A stretch of DNA of 27,968 bases from positions 1 to 27,968 of the forward strand of contig JBOFFC010000065.1 of assembly GCA_051648405.1 (NCBI GenBank), given 5' to 3'. Both the position numbers and the translations under genes were made by a program. The notes beneath the pieces were generated by a model. It was not told the origin of the DNA and made no database searches. It was given only the letters and a program-made list of their open reading frames with translations. Shown piece by piece: positions 7,693-19,061 of the stretch. The stretch is from JBOFFC01 sp051648405 (GTDB taxonomy: Bacteria > Planctomycetota > Planctomycetia > Pirellulales > Lacipirellulaceae). How positions within the stretch are numbered: position 1 is the stretch's first letter; the number at the start of each line of letters is the position of its first letter.

Positions 7693-8055
7693 ATGCTGCT
7701 CAAGGCGCTGCTGATCGCTTCCTCCCTCGCCGCCACAACCGGCGACGGCCCGCCGCGCACGCTCCCGAGCGGCATCGTCGAGGTCTCCGTCGAGGAGATC
7801 CACTGCGCAGGGTGCGCGAAGAAGATCGCCCGCAAGCTGTACGGGGTGAAGGGGGTCCAGAAAGTCGCGAGCGACCTCAAAAAAGCCGTCGTCACCGTGA
7901 CGATGACGAAAGGGGCGACCATCGCCCCCGCGCCGCTGTGGCGGGCGGTCGAGACCGGAGGGGCCAAGCCGGTCGAGTTGCGCTACGCCGACCGGACGAT
8001 CGACGCCGAGCAAGTCGCGGCGCTCGAAGCCCCCGCCGCCGTGACAACGCGGTAG
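7693..8055 (+). CDS. exported HMA-domain (heavy-metal-associated) protein
   Basis: 120 residues. A short hydrophobic leader (1-16, MLLKALLIASSLAATT) suggests export. Residues 27-100 form one HMA-like ferredoxin fold: GIVEVSVEEIHCAGCAKKI with the metal-binding pair Cys38-x-x-Cys41, then KGVQKVASDLKKAVVTVTM, the usual second and third strands. HMA domains bind Cu(I), Zn or Hg through the CxxC and act as chaperones or as parts of P-type ATPases; here the domain stands alone. The canonical GMTC is replaced by EIHC. ATG 7693 follows GGAG (7679-7682) at good spacing. It lies about 100 bases after the lipoprotein stop and may share its transcript. Confidence 0.8.
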   Translation: MLLKALLIASSLAATTGDGPPRTLPSGIVEVSVEEIHCAGCAKKIARKLYGVKGVQKVASDLKKAVVTVTMTKGATIAPAPLWRAVETGGAKPVELRYADRTIDAEQVAALEAPAAVTTR

Positions 8056-8074
8056 GCGAACGGCGGGACGGCGC

Positions 8075-8080
8075 TACAGT
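8075..8080 (+). promoter_or_regulatory. -10-like box for the SRPBCC gene
   Basis: TACAGT lies 40 bases upstream of the ATG at 8121; no clear -35. Confidence 0.35.
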
Positions 8081-8120
8081 GCCGGTCCTTTGCCTCCCCC
8101 CTTCGCCTCGCCCAGTGTTC

Positions 8121-8627
8121 ATGCTGTCGATCGATCGCGACCCCCAACGCGGCGGCTACGTGCTGCGCGCTTCGACGATCGTGCCGCGGCCGATCGACGA
8201 GGTTTTCGCGTTCTTCTCGGACGCGCTGAACCTCGAGAAGATGACCCCCCCCAGCATGGGTTTCCGCGTCCTCACGCCCCCGCCGATCGCGATGCGCGTC
8301 GGGCTGCTGATCGACTACCGCGTGAAGGTCCTCGGCGTGCCGGTCCGCTGGCAGTCGAAGATCACCGCCTGGGAGCCGGGGGTCCGCTTTGCCGACGTGC
8401 AGACGCGTGGCCCGTTCCGTTACTGGGAGCATCAGCACACGTTCGAGCCGGTCCTCGACGACGCGGGAAACAGCGTCGCGACACGCGTTGGGGACTACGT
8501 CGAGTACGGCGTCCCGGGCGGGGCGCTGGTCCACTGGCTGCAAGTGCGGCCGACCAACGAGCGGGTCTTCGCCCACCGGACGGAGTGCCTGGAACGGGAG
8601 TTTGGGCCGCCGCCGACGGGGGCGTAG
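8121..8627 (+). CDS. SRPBCC-superfamily protein (polyketide cyclase/dehydrase-like)
   Basis: 168 residues with the pattern of a START/SRPBCC ligand-binding fold: an N-terminal strand YVLRASTIVPRPIDEVFAFFSDALNLEKMTPPSMGFRV (helix-grip opening), a central WQSKITAWEPGVRFADVQTRGPFRYWEHQHTFEP, and a C-terminal amphipathic helix near HWLQVRPTNERVFAHRTECLEREF. This resembles the 'cyclase/dehydrase' or 'CDP-paratose 2-epimerase-like' SRPBCC proteins, which bind hydrophobic ligands; no substrate can be assigned. ATG 8121 is chosen because the homologous fold starts there and a -10 box sits 40 bases upstream. Confidence 0.83.
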   Translation: MLSIDRDPQRGGYVLRASTIVPRPIDEVFAFFSDALNLEKMTPPSMGFRVLTPPPIAMRVGLLIDYRVKVLGVPVRWQSKITAWEPGVRFADVQTRGPFRYWEHQHTFEPVLDDAGNSVATRVGDYVEYGVPGGALVHWLQVRPTNERVFAHRTECLEREFGPPPTGA

Positions 8628-8654
8628 GGCCCGCCCCGGGCGCTGGCCGCGAGC

Positions 8655-8660
8655 TACACT
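8655..8660 (+). promoter_or_regulatory. -10-like box for the acetyltransferase gene
   Basis: TACACT lies 31 bases upstream of the ATG at 8692. It belongs to the same family of boxes as those at 6899 and 8075. Confidence 0.4.
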
Positions 8661-8691
8661 TGCGCGGCACAACCCGACCTCCTGCTTGGCG

Positions 8692-9291
8692 ATGACCCCC
8701 GACACCCCCACACCGCCGAACGGCGACGCGACACCCGCTTGGGTCGATCTGTCGTCTTACACCCCCGGTGCGTACGACCCCGGGCGTTCGGCCGCGGTGC
8801 GGCTCGTGTGGTGGTTCGTCAGCCTGGCGCTGTTCGAGTCGGGCTGGTTCCTGCTTACGCGAGCGAAGCCGCCGATCCTCCGCTGGTTCGGGGCCAAGGT
8901 CGGCCGCAACGTGACGATCAAGCCGCACGTGCGGATCAAGCACCCGTGGATGCTGGCCGTTGGGGACCACGTTTGGATCGGGCAGGAGTCGTGGATCGAC
9001 AACCTGGCCCCGGTGACGATCGGCAGCCACGTCTGCGTCTCGCAGCGGGCTTACCTGTGCACGGGGAGCCACGACGCGGCGAAGCGGGGTTTCGACCTGG
9101 TGGTCCGGCCGATCGTCCTGGAGAACGGCGCCTGGGTGGGGGCATCGGCCGTGGTCCTTGGAGGGGTGACGGTGGGCGCCAACGCGATCGTGGGGGCCGG
9201 CTCGGTCGCCAACCGGGACGTGCCGCCGGGGGTCTTCGCGGGGGGTGTCCCGGCCCGCGTGATCCGCGACCGGCAGCCGCCAACGGCCTGA
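8692..9291 (+). CDS. WcaF-like polysaccharide O-acetyltransferase (left-handed beta-helix)
   Basis: 199 residues. The N-terminal part (34-68) has VRLVWWFVSLALFESGWFLLTRAKPPILRWFGAKVGRNVTI, typical of the WcaF group of colanic-acid acetyltransferases. It is followed by hexapeptide repeats of the left-handed beta-helix (about 72-192): KPHVRIKHPWMLAVGDHVWIG, PVTIGSHVCVSQRAYLCTGSHD with the probable catalytic His127, then WVGASAVVLGGVTVGANAIVGAGSV and the closing GVPARVI. These enzymes move acetyl from acetyl-CoA to a sugar hydroxyl. It opens the exopolysaccharide block that continues with the WecA-like, GDP-fucose and glycosyltransferase genes, which supports a role in decorating the same polymer. 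Confidence 0.88.
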   Translation: MTPDTPTPPNGDATPAWVDLSSYTPGAYDPGRSAAVRLVWWFVSLALFESGWFLLTRAKPPILRWFGAKVGRNVTIKPHVRIKHPWMLAVGDHVWIGQESWIDNLAPVTIGSHVCVSQRAYLCTGSHDAAKRGFDLVVRPIVLENGAWVGASAVVLGGVTVGANAIVGAGSVANRDVPPGVFAGGVPARVIRDRQPPTA

Positions 9292-9319
9292 CGCCGCGGC
9301 TCTCCGGCGCCGCTACCGC

Positions 9320-9350
9320 GGGCGCCCCTCTGCGGAGGGGTTAGGCGCCC
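9320..9350 (+). terminator. hairpin 28 bases after the acetyltransferase stop
   Basis: CCCCTC (9325-9330), loop TGCG, GAGGGG (9335-9340) is enclosed by GGGCG (9320-9324) with CGCCC (9346-9350). Very stable, but no T-run follows. Probably the 3' end of the acetyltransferase transcript. Confidence 0.5.
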
Positions 9351-9411
9351 CTGTTGCCCCGACGCCACGCGATGCGGCGGCAGAGCGACAAGGCTCGGCT
9401 GGCCGCAGGTT

Positions 9412-9432
9412 GTGTAGATGAAATCTCTACAC
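9412..9432. promoter_or_regulatory. perfect 7-bp inverted repeat, possible operator or leader hairpin
   Basis: GTGTAGA (9412-9418), spacer TGAAATC, TCTACAC (9426-9432). The A/T-containing symmetric site stands out in GC-rich surroundings and lies 337 bases before the WecA-like start codon. It could be a regulator-binding palindrome or an RNA hairpin. Confidence 0.4.
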
Positions 9433-9768
9433 GGGGTCCTGGTCGAATCCGCGCTTTTGTGGTCCTTTCGACGCTAGACGTAGGGTCCGTTCACGGGGTT
9501 TCTCCGAGCAACGGGCTGACTACCCGGCGGACCTCCCCCCCGAACGCGGGGATTGGCCCGGCGGTTGCTTGAGGTGCCTATCCGGGCGCCCCATGCATTC
9601 GGGCGGCCGCACTCTTGGTTGGTCCCAACCGGAGCCCCGGGGCCGATTCGCGGAAACCAAAACGACCCGCGCGTCGTCCAACGACACGAGGGATCAACGA
9701 CCAGACGCGGTAGCAATCTAGGAAAGTCGCCCCCCCGTCGGGGCCGAGAGGCATCAGGAAGGAACACC
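9433..9768 (+). promoter_or_regulatory. long structured region upstream of the WecA-like gene
   Basis: No protein is credible here, although the frame is open upstream of the start. Small stems follow one another: GGTTGG/CCAACC (9617-9630); a 10-bp palindrome near 9634-9643; ACGAC (9662-9666), GTCGT (9673-9677) and ACGAC (9681-9685), in which the middle element can pair with either neighbour; and CCCC/GGGG (9733-9743) close to the ribosome-binding site AGGAAGGA (9756-9763). The mutually exclusive pairing has the look of an attenuator or translation-control leader. I cannot match it to a known riboswitch, and no promoter is clear. Confidence 0.35.
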
Positions 9769-11373
9769 GTGGCGATCGAAGGCTTTCAAGACATCTCGGA
9801 GTACCGGCTCGCGACCTACGCCCTGGCGGGGATCGCGGGCTGGTTGGCCGCTTACCTGATGACGCCGGTCGTGCGGCAGCTCGCTGTGCGGTTCGACTTC
9901 GTCGATCGACCGGGAGGGCGCAAGACGCACGCCAAACCGGTCGCCCTGGGTGGCGGCGTGGCGGTGCTCGCCAGCGCAACGCTGGCCGCGGCCGTGGCCT
10001 ACCTGTTCGCCGACTGGGCCGTGCCTCGGGTGTTCTTTGAGGGGGACGCGCGGCAGATGGCGGGGCTGGCCTTCGCCGCCGCGGCGACGATGTTCCTCGG
10101 CCTGTACGACGACGCCGTGAACATGCGCGGCCGTTATAAGCTGGTCGCCCAGGTGCTGATCGCCGCCGTGCTCACCTACATGAGCGTGCGGATCGAGAGC
10201 TTCGAGGTCTTCGGCAACCGCCTCGAGCTCGGCTGGTTCGCCTGGCCGTTCACGATCTTCTGGCTGGTCGGCGCGACGAACGCGATCAACCTGCTCGACG
10301 GGATCGACGGCTTGGCGTCGAGCCTCGGCCTGGTGCTCTGCCTGACGCTGGCCGCCATCAACGGGCTGTTCGGTCAGTTCCCCGAGACGATCGTCATGCT
10401 GGCGATGGGGGGGGCCCTGCTCGGCTTCCTGCGCTACAACTTCGCCCCGGCTTCGATCTACCTCGGCGACGCCGGCAGCATGGTCGTCGGGCTGATGATC
10501 GGCGCCGTGGCCGTGCAGACCCAGTACAAGACCCCCGCGTTCGCGGCGATGACGATCCCGCTGGCCGTGTGGGCGATCCCGATCCTCGACTCGGGCGCCG
10601 CGATCGTCCGCCGCCGGCTGACCGGCCGGAGCATCTTTGCCCCCGACCGCGGCCACCTGCACCACTCGCTGCTGACGCGCGGGTGGAGCGTCCGCCAGGC
10701 GTCGCTGTTCATCGCGCTGGTGTGTGCGACGACCTGCCTGAGCGCCGTGCTCGCCGTCTTTTATCGCAACGAGTGGCTCGTCATCGGCACGGTGGTCGCC
10801 GTCGTGGCGTTCCTGATCTCGACCAAGACGTTCGGCCACATCGAACTAGCCCTGGTGCGCGACAAGATGCGTCAGCACGGGCTGCGGCTGCGGACCGACG
10901 AGTCGGGCCCCGAAGCCTCGACCCACGGGATGGTTCGCCTGCAGGGGAAGCACGAGTGGGAACGGATGTGGGCCACGCTCGTCGAGTCGGCCGAGGACTA
11001 CGGCCTGACCCGGCTCACGCTGACGATCCACCTGCCGGCCCAGCACGAGGCGTTCTACGCCAACTGGCAGGCGCCGAAAACGAAGGCTTCGAGCGGCGTC
11101 GAGAAGCAGCGGCGAGCCGACTCGACTTGGCGGTTGTCGAACCCGCTGACGGTCGATGGCGAACCGGTCGGCAAGCTCGAGATAGCGGGCGTGGCCGACG
11201 ACCCCACCCGTTCGACCCTGGAACAACTCGCGCAGGTGCTCGACTTCCTCGAACCGATCGAGGAGGACATTCGCCGCGTGCGGGACACGTTTCGCCCGTC
11301 GCCAGCGGCGGCGCGAACGGCGGAAGCCGTGAGCGATCCGCACGCCGAGGTGCTGACCCCCGCGGCGGGTTAG
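9769..11373 (+). CDS. undecaprenyl-phosphate sugar-1-phosphate transferase, WecA/TagO (MraY) family
   Basis: 534 residues from GTG 9769, which follows a strong AGGAAGGA site. About ten hydrophobic segments span residues 15-352 with the family motifs in order: GGRKTHAKPVALGGG (49-63), the Asp pair YDD (113-115), NAINLLDGIDGL (171-182), GDAGS (233-237) and HLHH (296-299). These enzymes transfer a sugar 1-phosphate (often GlcNAc-1-P) from the UDP-sugar to undecaprenyl phosphate at the inner face of the membrane, starting lipid-linked polysaccharide synthesis. Residues from about 355 form a soluble extension of roughly 180 residues (GLRLRTDESGPEASTH..., then a globular part to 510) absent from E. 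coli WecA. The gene is followed by GDP-fucose synthesis genes. The exact sugar cannot be read from sequence. Confidence 0.9.
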   Translation: MAIEGFQDISEYRLATYALAGIAGWLAAYLMTPVVRQLAVRFDFVDRPGGRKTHAKPVALGGGVAVLASATLAAAVAYLFADWAVPRVFFEGDARQMAGLAFAAAATMFLGLYDDAVNMRGRYKLVAQVLIAAVLTYMSVRIESFEVFGNRLELGWFAWPFTIFWLVGATNAINLLDGIDGLASSLGLVLCLTLAAINGLFGQFPETIVMLAMGGALLGFLRYNFAPASIYLGDAGSMVVGLMIGAVAVQTQYKTPAFAAMTIPLAVWAIPILDSGAAIVRRRLTGRSIFAPDRGHLHHSLLTRGWSVRQASLFIALVCATTCLSAVLAVFYRNEWLVIGTVVAVVAFLISTKTFGHIELALVRDKMRQHGLRLRTDESGPEASTHGMVRLQGKHEWERMWATLVESAEDYGLTRLTLTIHLPAQHEAFYANWQAPKTKASSGVEKQRRADSTWRLSNPLTVDGEPVGKLEIAGVADDPTRSTLEQLAQVLDFLEPIEEDIRRVRDTFRPSPAAARTAEAVSDPHAEVLTPAAG

Positions 11374-11531
11374 CGCGAGAAGGCCGAGCGTTGAGCACCG
11401 CTTGAGGAGCATTGTGGCCAGGGAAGGTCGGCGAAAGAATCTCTACGACCCGATCCCCGACCCCACTCCTCGCGACGCGTGAGCAGCCCCCGTGGGACTT
11501 TCCCCGCGGAGGCGTCTGACGCCACCCACCC

Positions 11532-12512
11532 ATGATCGACCGCGCAGCACGCGTCTTCGTCACCGGCCATCGCGGGATGGTCGGCTCGGCCCTCGTCCGT
11601 CGCTTCGAGTCGGCCGGGTTCACCGAGGTCCTCACCGCCGGCCGCGCCGACGCCGACCTCCGCGACCAAGCAGCCGTTGATCGTTGGTTCGACGCGAACC
11701 GGCCCGACTACGTGGTCCACGCCGCGGGGACCGTCGGCGGGATCCACGCCAACCGCTCGCGCCCGGCCGACTTCCTCTACGACAACCTGATGATCCACGC
11801 GACGGTGCTCCGCGCGGCGTGGCGGACGGGGGTCACCAAGCTGCTGTACCTGGGTTCGAGCTGCATCTACCCGCGCGACTGCCCGCAACCGATCAAGGAA
11901 GAGTACCTGCTCACCGGCCCCCTCGAGGCGACGAACGACGCCTACGCGATCGCCAAGATCTCGGGCCTGATGTCGTGCGAGGCGTACCGCCGTCAGCACG
12001 GGTGCAACTTCATCTCGGCGATGCCCACAAACCTGTACGGGCCGAACGACAACTTCAACCTCGCCGACTCGCACGTGCTGCCGGCGATGATCCACAAGTT
12101 CCACCTCCGCCGCCGAGCGCTCGAAGAGAGCGGCGACGCGGGTGAGGTGACGATCTGGGGGACCGGCAAGCCGCGGCGTGAGTTCCTGCACGTCGATGAC
12201 TTGTCCGACGCCTGCCTGTTCTTGCTCGAGAACTACGACGACCCGAAGACCGTCAACGTCGGGGTCGGCGAGGACCTGTCGATCGGCGAGCTCGCCGAGC
12301 TGGTGGGGGGGGTCGTCTGCCCCGAGGCCCGGATCGTTTACGACACGTCGATGCCCGACGGCACGCCGCGGAAACTGCTCGACGTGTCGAAGATCGCGGC
12401 CCTCGGTTGGCGGCCCCGCGTGTCGCTTCCCGAGGGCATTTCCGCGACCTACACTTGGTTTCTCGAAAACGCCGGGAACGAACGGTCGGTGCGCGGCCTC
12501 GCGACTGCCTGA
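11532..12512 (+). CDS. fcl: GDP-L-fucose synthase (GDP-4-keto-6-deoxymannose epimerase/reductase)
   Basis: 326 residues, normal for the family. Short-chain dehydrogenase architecture: NADPH-binding GHRGMVGSA (12-20), GGIHAN (69-74), catalytic SSCIYP (109-114) and the YAIAK pair Tyr138/Lys142, then NLYGPNDNFN and the C-terminal substrate region. It converts GDP-4-keto-6-deoxy-D-mannose to GDP-L-fucose by 3,5-epimerisation and reduction in the cytoplasm. The gmd gene that makes its substrate follows 59 bases downstream, so the pair forms a complete pathway from GDP-mannose. The 158-bp gap after the WecA-like gene contains only short GC stems. The gene order (fcl before gmd) is the reverse of that in the E. 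coli colanic acid cluster. Confidence 0.95.
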   Translation: MIDRAARVFVTGHRGMVGSALVRRFESAGFTEVLTAGRADADLRDQAAVDRWFDANRPDYVVHAAGTVGGIHANRSRPADFLYDNLMIHATVLRAAWRTGVTKLLYLGSSCIYPRDCPQPIKEEYLLTGPLEATNDAYAIAKISGLMSCEAYRRQHGCNFISAMPTNLYGPNDNFNLADSHVLPAMIHKFHLRRRALEESGDAGEVTIWGTGKPRREFLHVDDLSDACLFLLENYDDPKTVNVGVGEDLSIGELAELVGGVVCPEARIVYDTSMPDGTPRKLLDVSKIAALGWRPRVSLPEGISATYTWFLENAGNERSVRGLATA

Positions 12513-12571
12513 AGACCCCGCTAGCTCCCCTACGACCGCCGCGACCCCAACCCCGCTCCGAGCCCCCGCGC

Positions 12572-13660
<1,089 letters not shown>

Positions 13661-13691
13661 ACCCCCCCGCGAGTTCACGAGGCGCCTAGGC

Positions 13692-14960
13692 GTGACGCGA
13701 CCCCCCTCACGGCGGCCGGTGATCTTGGTCTTGAGCCAGGTTTACCGGCCCGACCCGGCCGCCGTCGGCCAGTACCTCGCCTGGTCGGCCGAAGCGCTCG
13801 TCGAGCGTGGCTACGGCGCACGCGCGATCGCCTCGGCCCGCGGGTTCGACGACCCCACGCAGACGTACCCGCTCCGCGAGACGCTCGACGGGGTCGATGT
13901 CGTCCGCCTGCCGCTGTCGTCGTTCGGCAAAAAGAACATCCCGCTCAGGCTGCTGGGGATGGCCCTCTTCCTGCCGCAGGCGATCGTCCGCGGGCTGTTC
14001 ACGCCGAACCTCGGCGGGGTCCTCGTCAGCACGTCGCCGCCGCTGGCGTCGCTGGCGGCGGTCGTGATCGCGTTCTTTCGCCGCGTCCCGATCACCTACT
14101 GGGTGATGGACGTGAACCCCGACCAGATGATCGAGCTCGGCAAGACTACCGAGCGCTCGCTCGCCGCGCGCGTGTTCAACGCGTTCAACCGGTTGATCCT
14201 CCGTCGCGCGAGCGCCGTCGTTGCGCTCGACCGGTTCATGGCCGAGCGTCTGAACAGGAAGCACGACGTGTCGCACAAGCTGACCGTCATGCCCCCCTGG
14301 CCGCACGGCGACGCGAAGGGGGCGATCGAGCACGCCGACAACCCGTTCCGGCGCGAGCACGGCCTCGATGGGAAGTTTGTCGTGATGTACAGCGGCAACC
14401 ACGCGTTCACGAACCCGATCAAGACGATCCTCGACGCGGCCCTGCGGATGCAGGACCGCGAGGACCTGGTGTTCGCGTTCGTCGGCGGGGGGGTGCGGAA
14501 GAAGGAAGTCGATGTGGCGATCGCCGAACACGAGCCCACGAACCTCGTGAGCCTCCCCTACCAGCCGCTCGACAACACGCCGTACTCGCTGTCGGCGGCC
14601 GACGTGCACCTGGTGACGCTCGGCAACGAGGTGGTCGGCATCGTCCACCCCTGCAAGGTCTACGGGGCGCTCGCCCTGGGGCGCCCGATCCTGTACGTCG
14701 GTCCCAGACCCAGCCACGTGTCGGACTTGATCGACGAGCACCACATCGGCTGGTCGCTCGCCCACGGCGACGTCGAGGCCGCGATCCGGACGATCGACCA
14801 GGTCCGGCAAACCCCCCCTGACGAGCTCCGGGCGATGGGCCAGCGCGCCGCGCGGCTCGTCGAAGAGCGGTTCAACGAGCGGCAGATGATCGACGCCTTC
14901 TGCGACGTCGTGACGCGGGAAATCCCGCTGACCCGCCAAGAGAAGGAGAGAGGGGGATGA
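13692..14960 (+). CDS. glycosyltransferase family 4, WcaI/WbuB-like
   Basis: 422 residues from GTG 13692. The N-terminal Rossmann domain opens VILVLSQVYRPDPAAVGQYL, with LVSTSPPLASLAAVVIAFFRRVPITYWVMDVNPDQ (112-144). The C-terminal donor domain has FVVMYSGNHAFTNPIKTILDAA (229-250), FAFVGGG and the GIVHPCKVYGALALGRPILYVG stretch (316-337), where a GT-B enzyme usually binds the nucleotide sugar. The pattern is close to WcaI and to WbuB-type fucosyl/FucNAc transferases. Given gmd and fcl immediately upstream, a GDP-fucose donor is an attractive but unproven idea. The last residues (QEKERGG) and the TGA come from a purine-rich dispersed repeat, so the natural C-terminus may have been altered. Confidence 0.88.
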   Translation: MTRPPSRRPVILVLSQVYRPDPAAVGQYLAWSAEALVERGYGARAIASARGFDDPTQTYPLRETLDGVDVVRLPLSSFGKKNIPLRLLGMALFLPQAIVRGLFTPNLGGVLVSTSPPLASLAAVVIAFFRRVPITYWVMDVNPDQMIELGKTTERSLAARVFNAFNRLILRRASAVVALDRFMAERLNRKHDVSHKLTVMPPWPHGDAKGAIEHADNPFRREHGLDGKFVVMYSGNHAFTNPIKTILDAALRMQDREDLVFAFVGGGVRKKEVDVAIAEHEPTNLVSLPYQPLDNTPYSLSAADVHLVTLGNEVVGIVHPCKVYGALALGRPILYVGPRPSHVSDLIDEHHIGWSLAHGDVEAAIRTIDQVRQTPPDELRAMGQRAARLVEERFNERQMIDAFCDVVTREIPLTRQEKERGG

Positions 14961-14982
14961 CGAGGAGATGAAGGGGATGAGC
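14951..14982. repeat. purine-rich repeat fragment at the glycosyltransferase 3' end
   Basis: GGGGGATGA, GGAGATGA and GGGGATGA motifs in series, closely like the left arm of the element at 19062-19097. The stop codon of the glycosyltransferase (14958-14960) lies inside it. Confidence 0.5.
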
Positions 14983-15141
14983 TGGTCGGGTTCGGTCCGC
15001 ACCCGCTACGCGAACCGAGTCGAAAGCTCCCTGCCCCTCGCCCCAAAACGTGGTCGGTCAGCCGTCGGGGCGAAGCGCGGCCGAGGGCCATCCCCCGAAT
15101 CTCCCCAACTCCTTTCCTGGAGCGTCCTGCCGCGGGCCCGG

Positions 15142-15171
15142 TTGAGGGGCGACGAAACCGCGTGTTACGCT
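15142..15171 (+). promoter_or_regulatory. carB promoter
   Basis: -35 TTGAGG (15142-15147), 18-bp spacer, -10 TACGCT (15166-15171); predicted start near 15178, giving a leader of about 36 nt. The 253-bp gap upstream shows no other gene. Confidence 0.5.
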
Positions 15172-15213
15172 GGCCGGGCTGTCGATCCCGCAACCCCGCC
15201 CCGCACGCCCCTC

Positions 15214-18489
<3,276 letters not shown>

Positions 18490-18596
18490 GTCGCGCTGCG
18501 TGGCGAGCCGGCGGCGTAAGCCGTCGGAGTGGTTGCAGTGGGTACGAACTCCATCGCTTGCGCGAAGACTCCGACGCCTTGCGGCGCCGGCTCGCC
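18490..18596. repeat. REP-like double hairpin after carB
   Basis: Left arm 18502-18530 and right arm 18568-18596 are 29-bp inverted copies with four mismatches; each arm is itself a small hairpin (CCGGCGGC-GTAA-GCCGTCGG on the left). This paired layout resembles REP/BIME units. The flanking GTCGCGCTGCG (18490-18500) begins right after the carB stop codon and recurs inverted at 26181-26191. A related CTCCGACGGCTTGCGG occurs at 19111-19126. Confidence 0.75.
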
Positions 18597-18671
18597 TACG
18601 AAGTGATCGAATCGCTTCGCGCGGCTTGCTAGCGGCTGCGGAGATTTTCTCGAGCCCTTCGCGAACTGCCC

Positions 18672-18700
18672 TTGTTGGGTTTTCGGGAGGCATCTATTGT
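18672..18700 (+). promoter_or_regulatory. promoter for the candidate structured RNA
   Basis: -35 TTGTTG (18672-18677), 17-bp spacer, -10 TATTGT (18695-18700). The same -35 hexamer occurs in the kdsD promoter. It predicts a start near 18706, just before the first stem-loop. Confidence 0.4.
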
Positions 18701-18705
18701 CCGTC

Positions 18706-19009
18706 CCGTCGCCCACGGAACGGGTGGCCACCCGGTAACGGGACCTAGTGCGGCCCTCGAAGGAGACACCGCCCCTCTCAAAACAAACCACGTGGAGGTC
18801 CGAGCGGCCCTCGAAAGAGGTCCCTCGGGCCGCGAAGCGGTCGGTATTGGCACGGACGCCGTCCACCGCTAGCGCTCTCCCCCCGACGCGTCGTGTCACA
18901 ACGCTCGATCCCCCCTTTCGAGCCGCTGACGCAAGCGTCCAATCGCTCCCGGAAAAGTGCCCCGTCCTCTGCCCCCCTGGGACGCGCGCTTTTCTGGGAG
19001 CTTTTTTTT
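18706..19009 (+). ncRNA. candidate structured non-coding RNA, about 300 nt, unclassified
   Basis: No reading frame here looks like a protein, but the plus strand carries a chain of stem-loops: GTCCCGT (18703-18709)/ACGGGAC (18738-18744) around a 14-bp perfect palindrome (18721-18734); GCGGCCC (18804-18810)/GGGCCGC (18827-18833); AGCGGT (18836-18841)/ACCGCT (18865-18870) around GGAC/GTCC; GCTCGA (18903-18908)/TCGAGC (18918-18923); GACGC/GCGTC (18928-18939). It finishes in a T8 intrinsic terminator. GCGGCCCTCGAA occurs twice (18750-18761, 18804-18815). A promoter-like pair precedes it. I looked for signatures of RNase P RNA, tmRNA, SRP RNA and common riboswitches and found none. The 5' end is approximate. 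It could instead be a long carB 3' UTR. Confidence 0.4.
18945..19009 (+). terminator. intrinsic terminator with 13-bp stem and T8
   Basis: GCTCCCGGAAAAG (18945-18957) pairs with CTTTTCTGGGAGC (18989-19001) with a single G-U wobble. An inner GTCC/GGAC stem supports it, and eight T residues (19002-19009) follow directly. This is the only textbook Rho-independent terminator I found in the window. It lies 456 bases after the carB stop. Confidence 0.8.
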
Positions 19010-19061
19010 GCGCGCACCGCGAGGCGCCGCGCGCTGCATGGCGACGCGAAGGAAGGGAGAT

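Noticed and set aside
9442..9451. GGTCGAATCC, resembling a tRNA T-loop
   Set aside because: It lacks GTTC, and no acceptor, D or anticodon arms can be drawn around it.
6861..9518. A 15-base match, CCGAGCAACGGGCTG, near 6861 and at 9504
   Set aside because: About one such match is expected by chance in 28 kb of GC-rich DNA, and the flanks differ.
11494..11505. GGGACTTTCCCC, resembling the complement of the RNase P RNA core (GGAAAGTCC)
   Set aside because: The gap is only 158 bp, too short for RNase P RNA, and the other conserved cores are absent.
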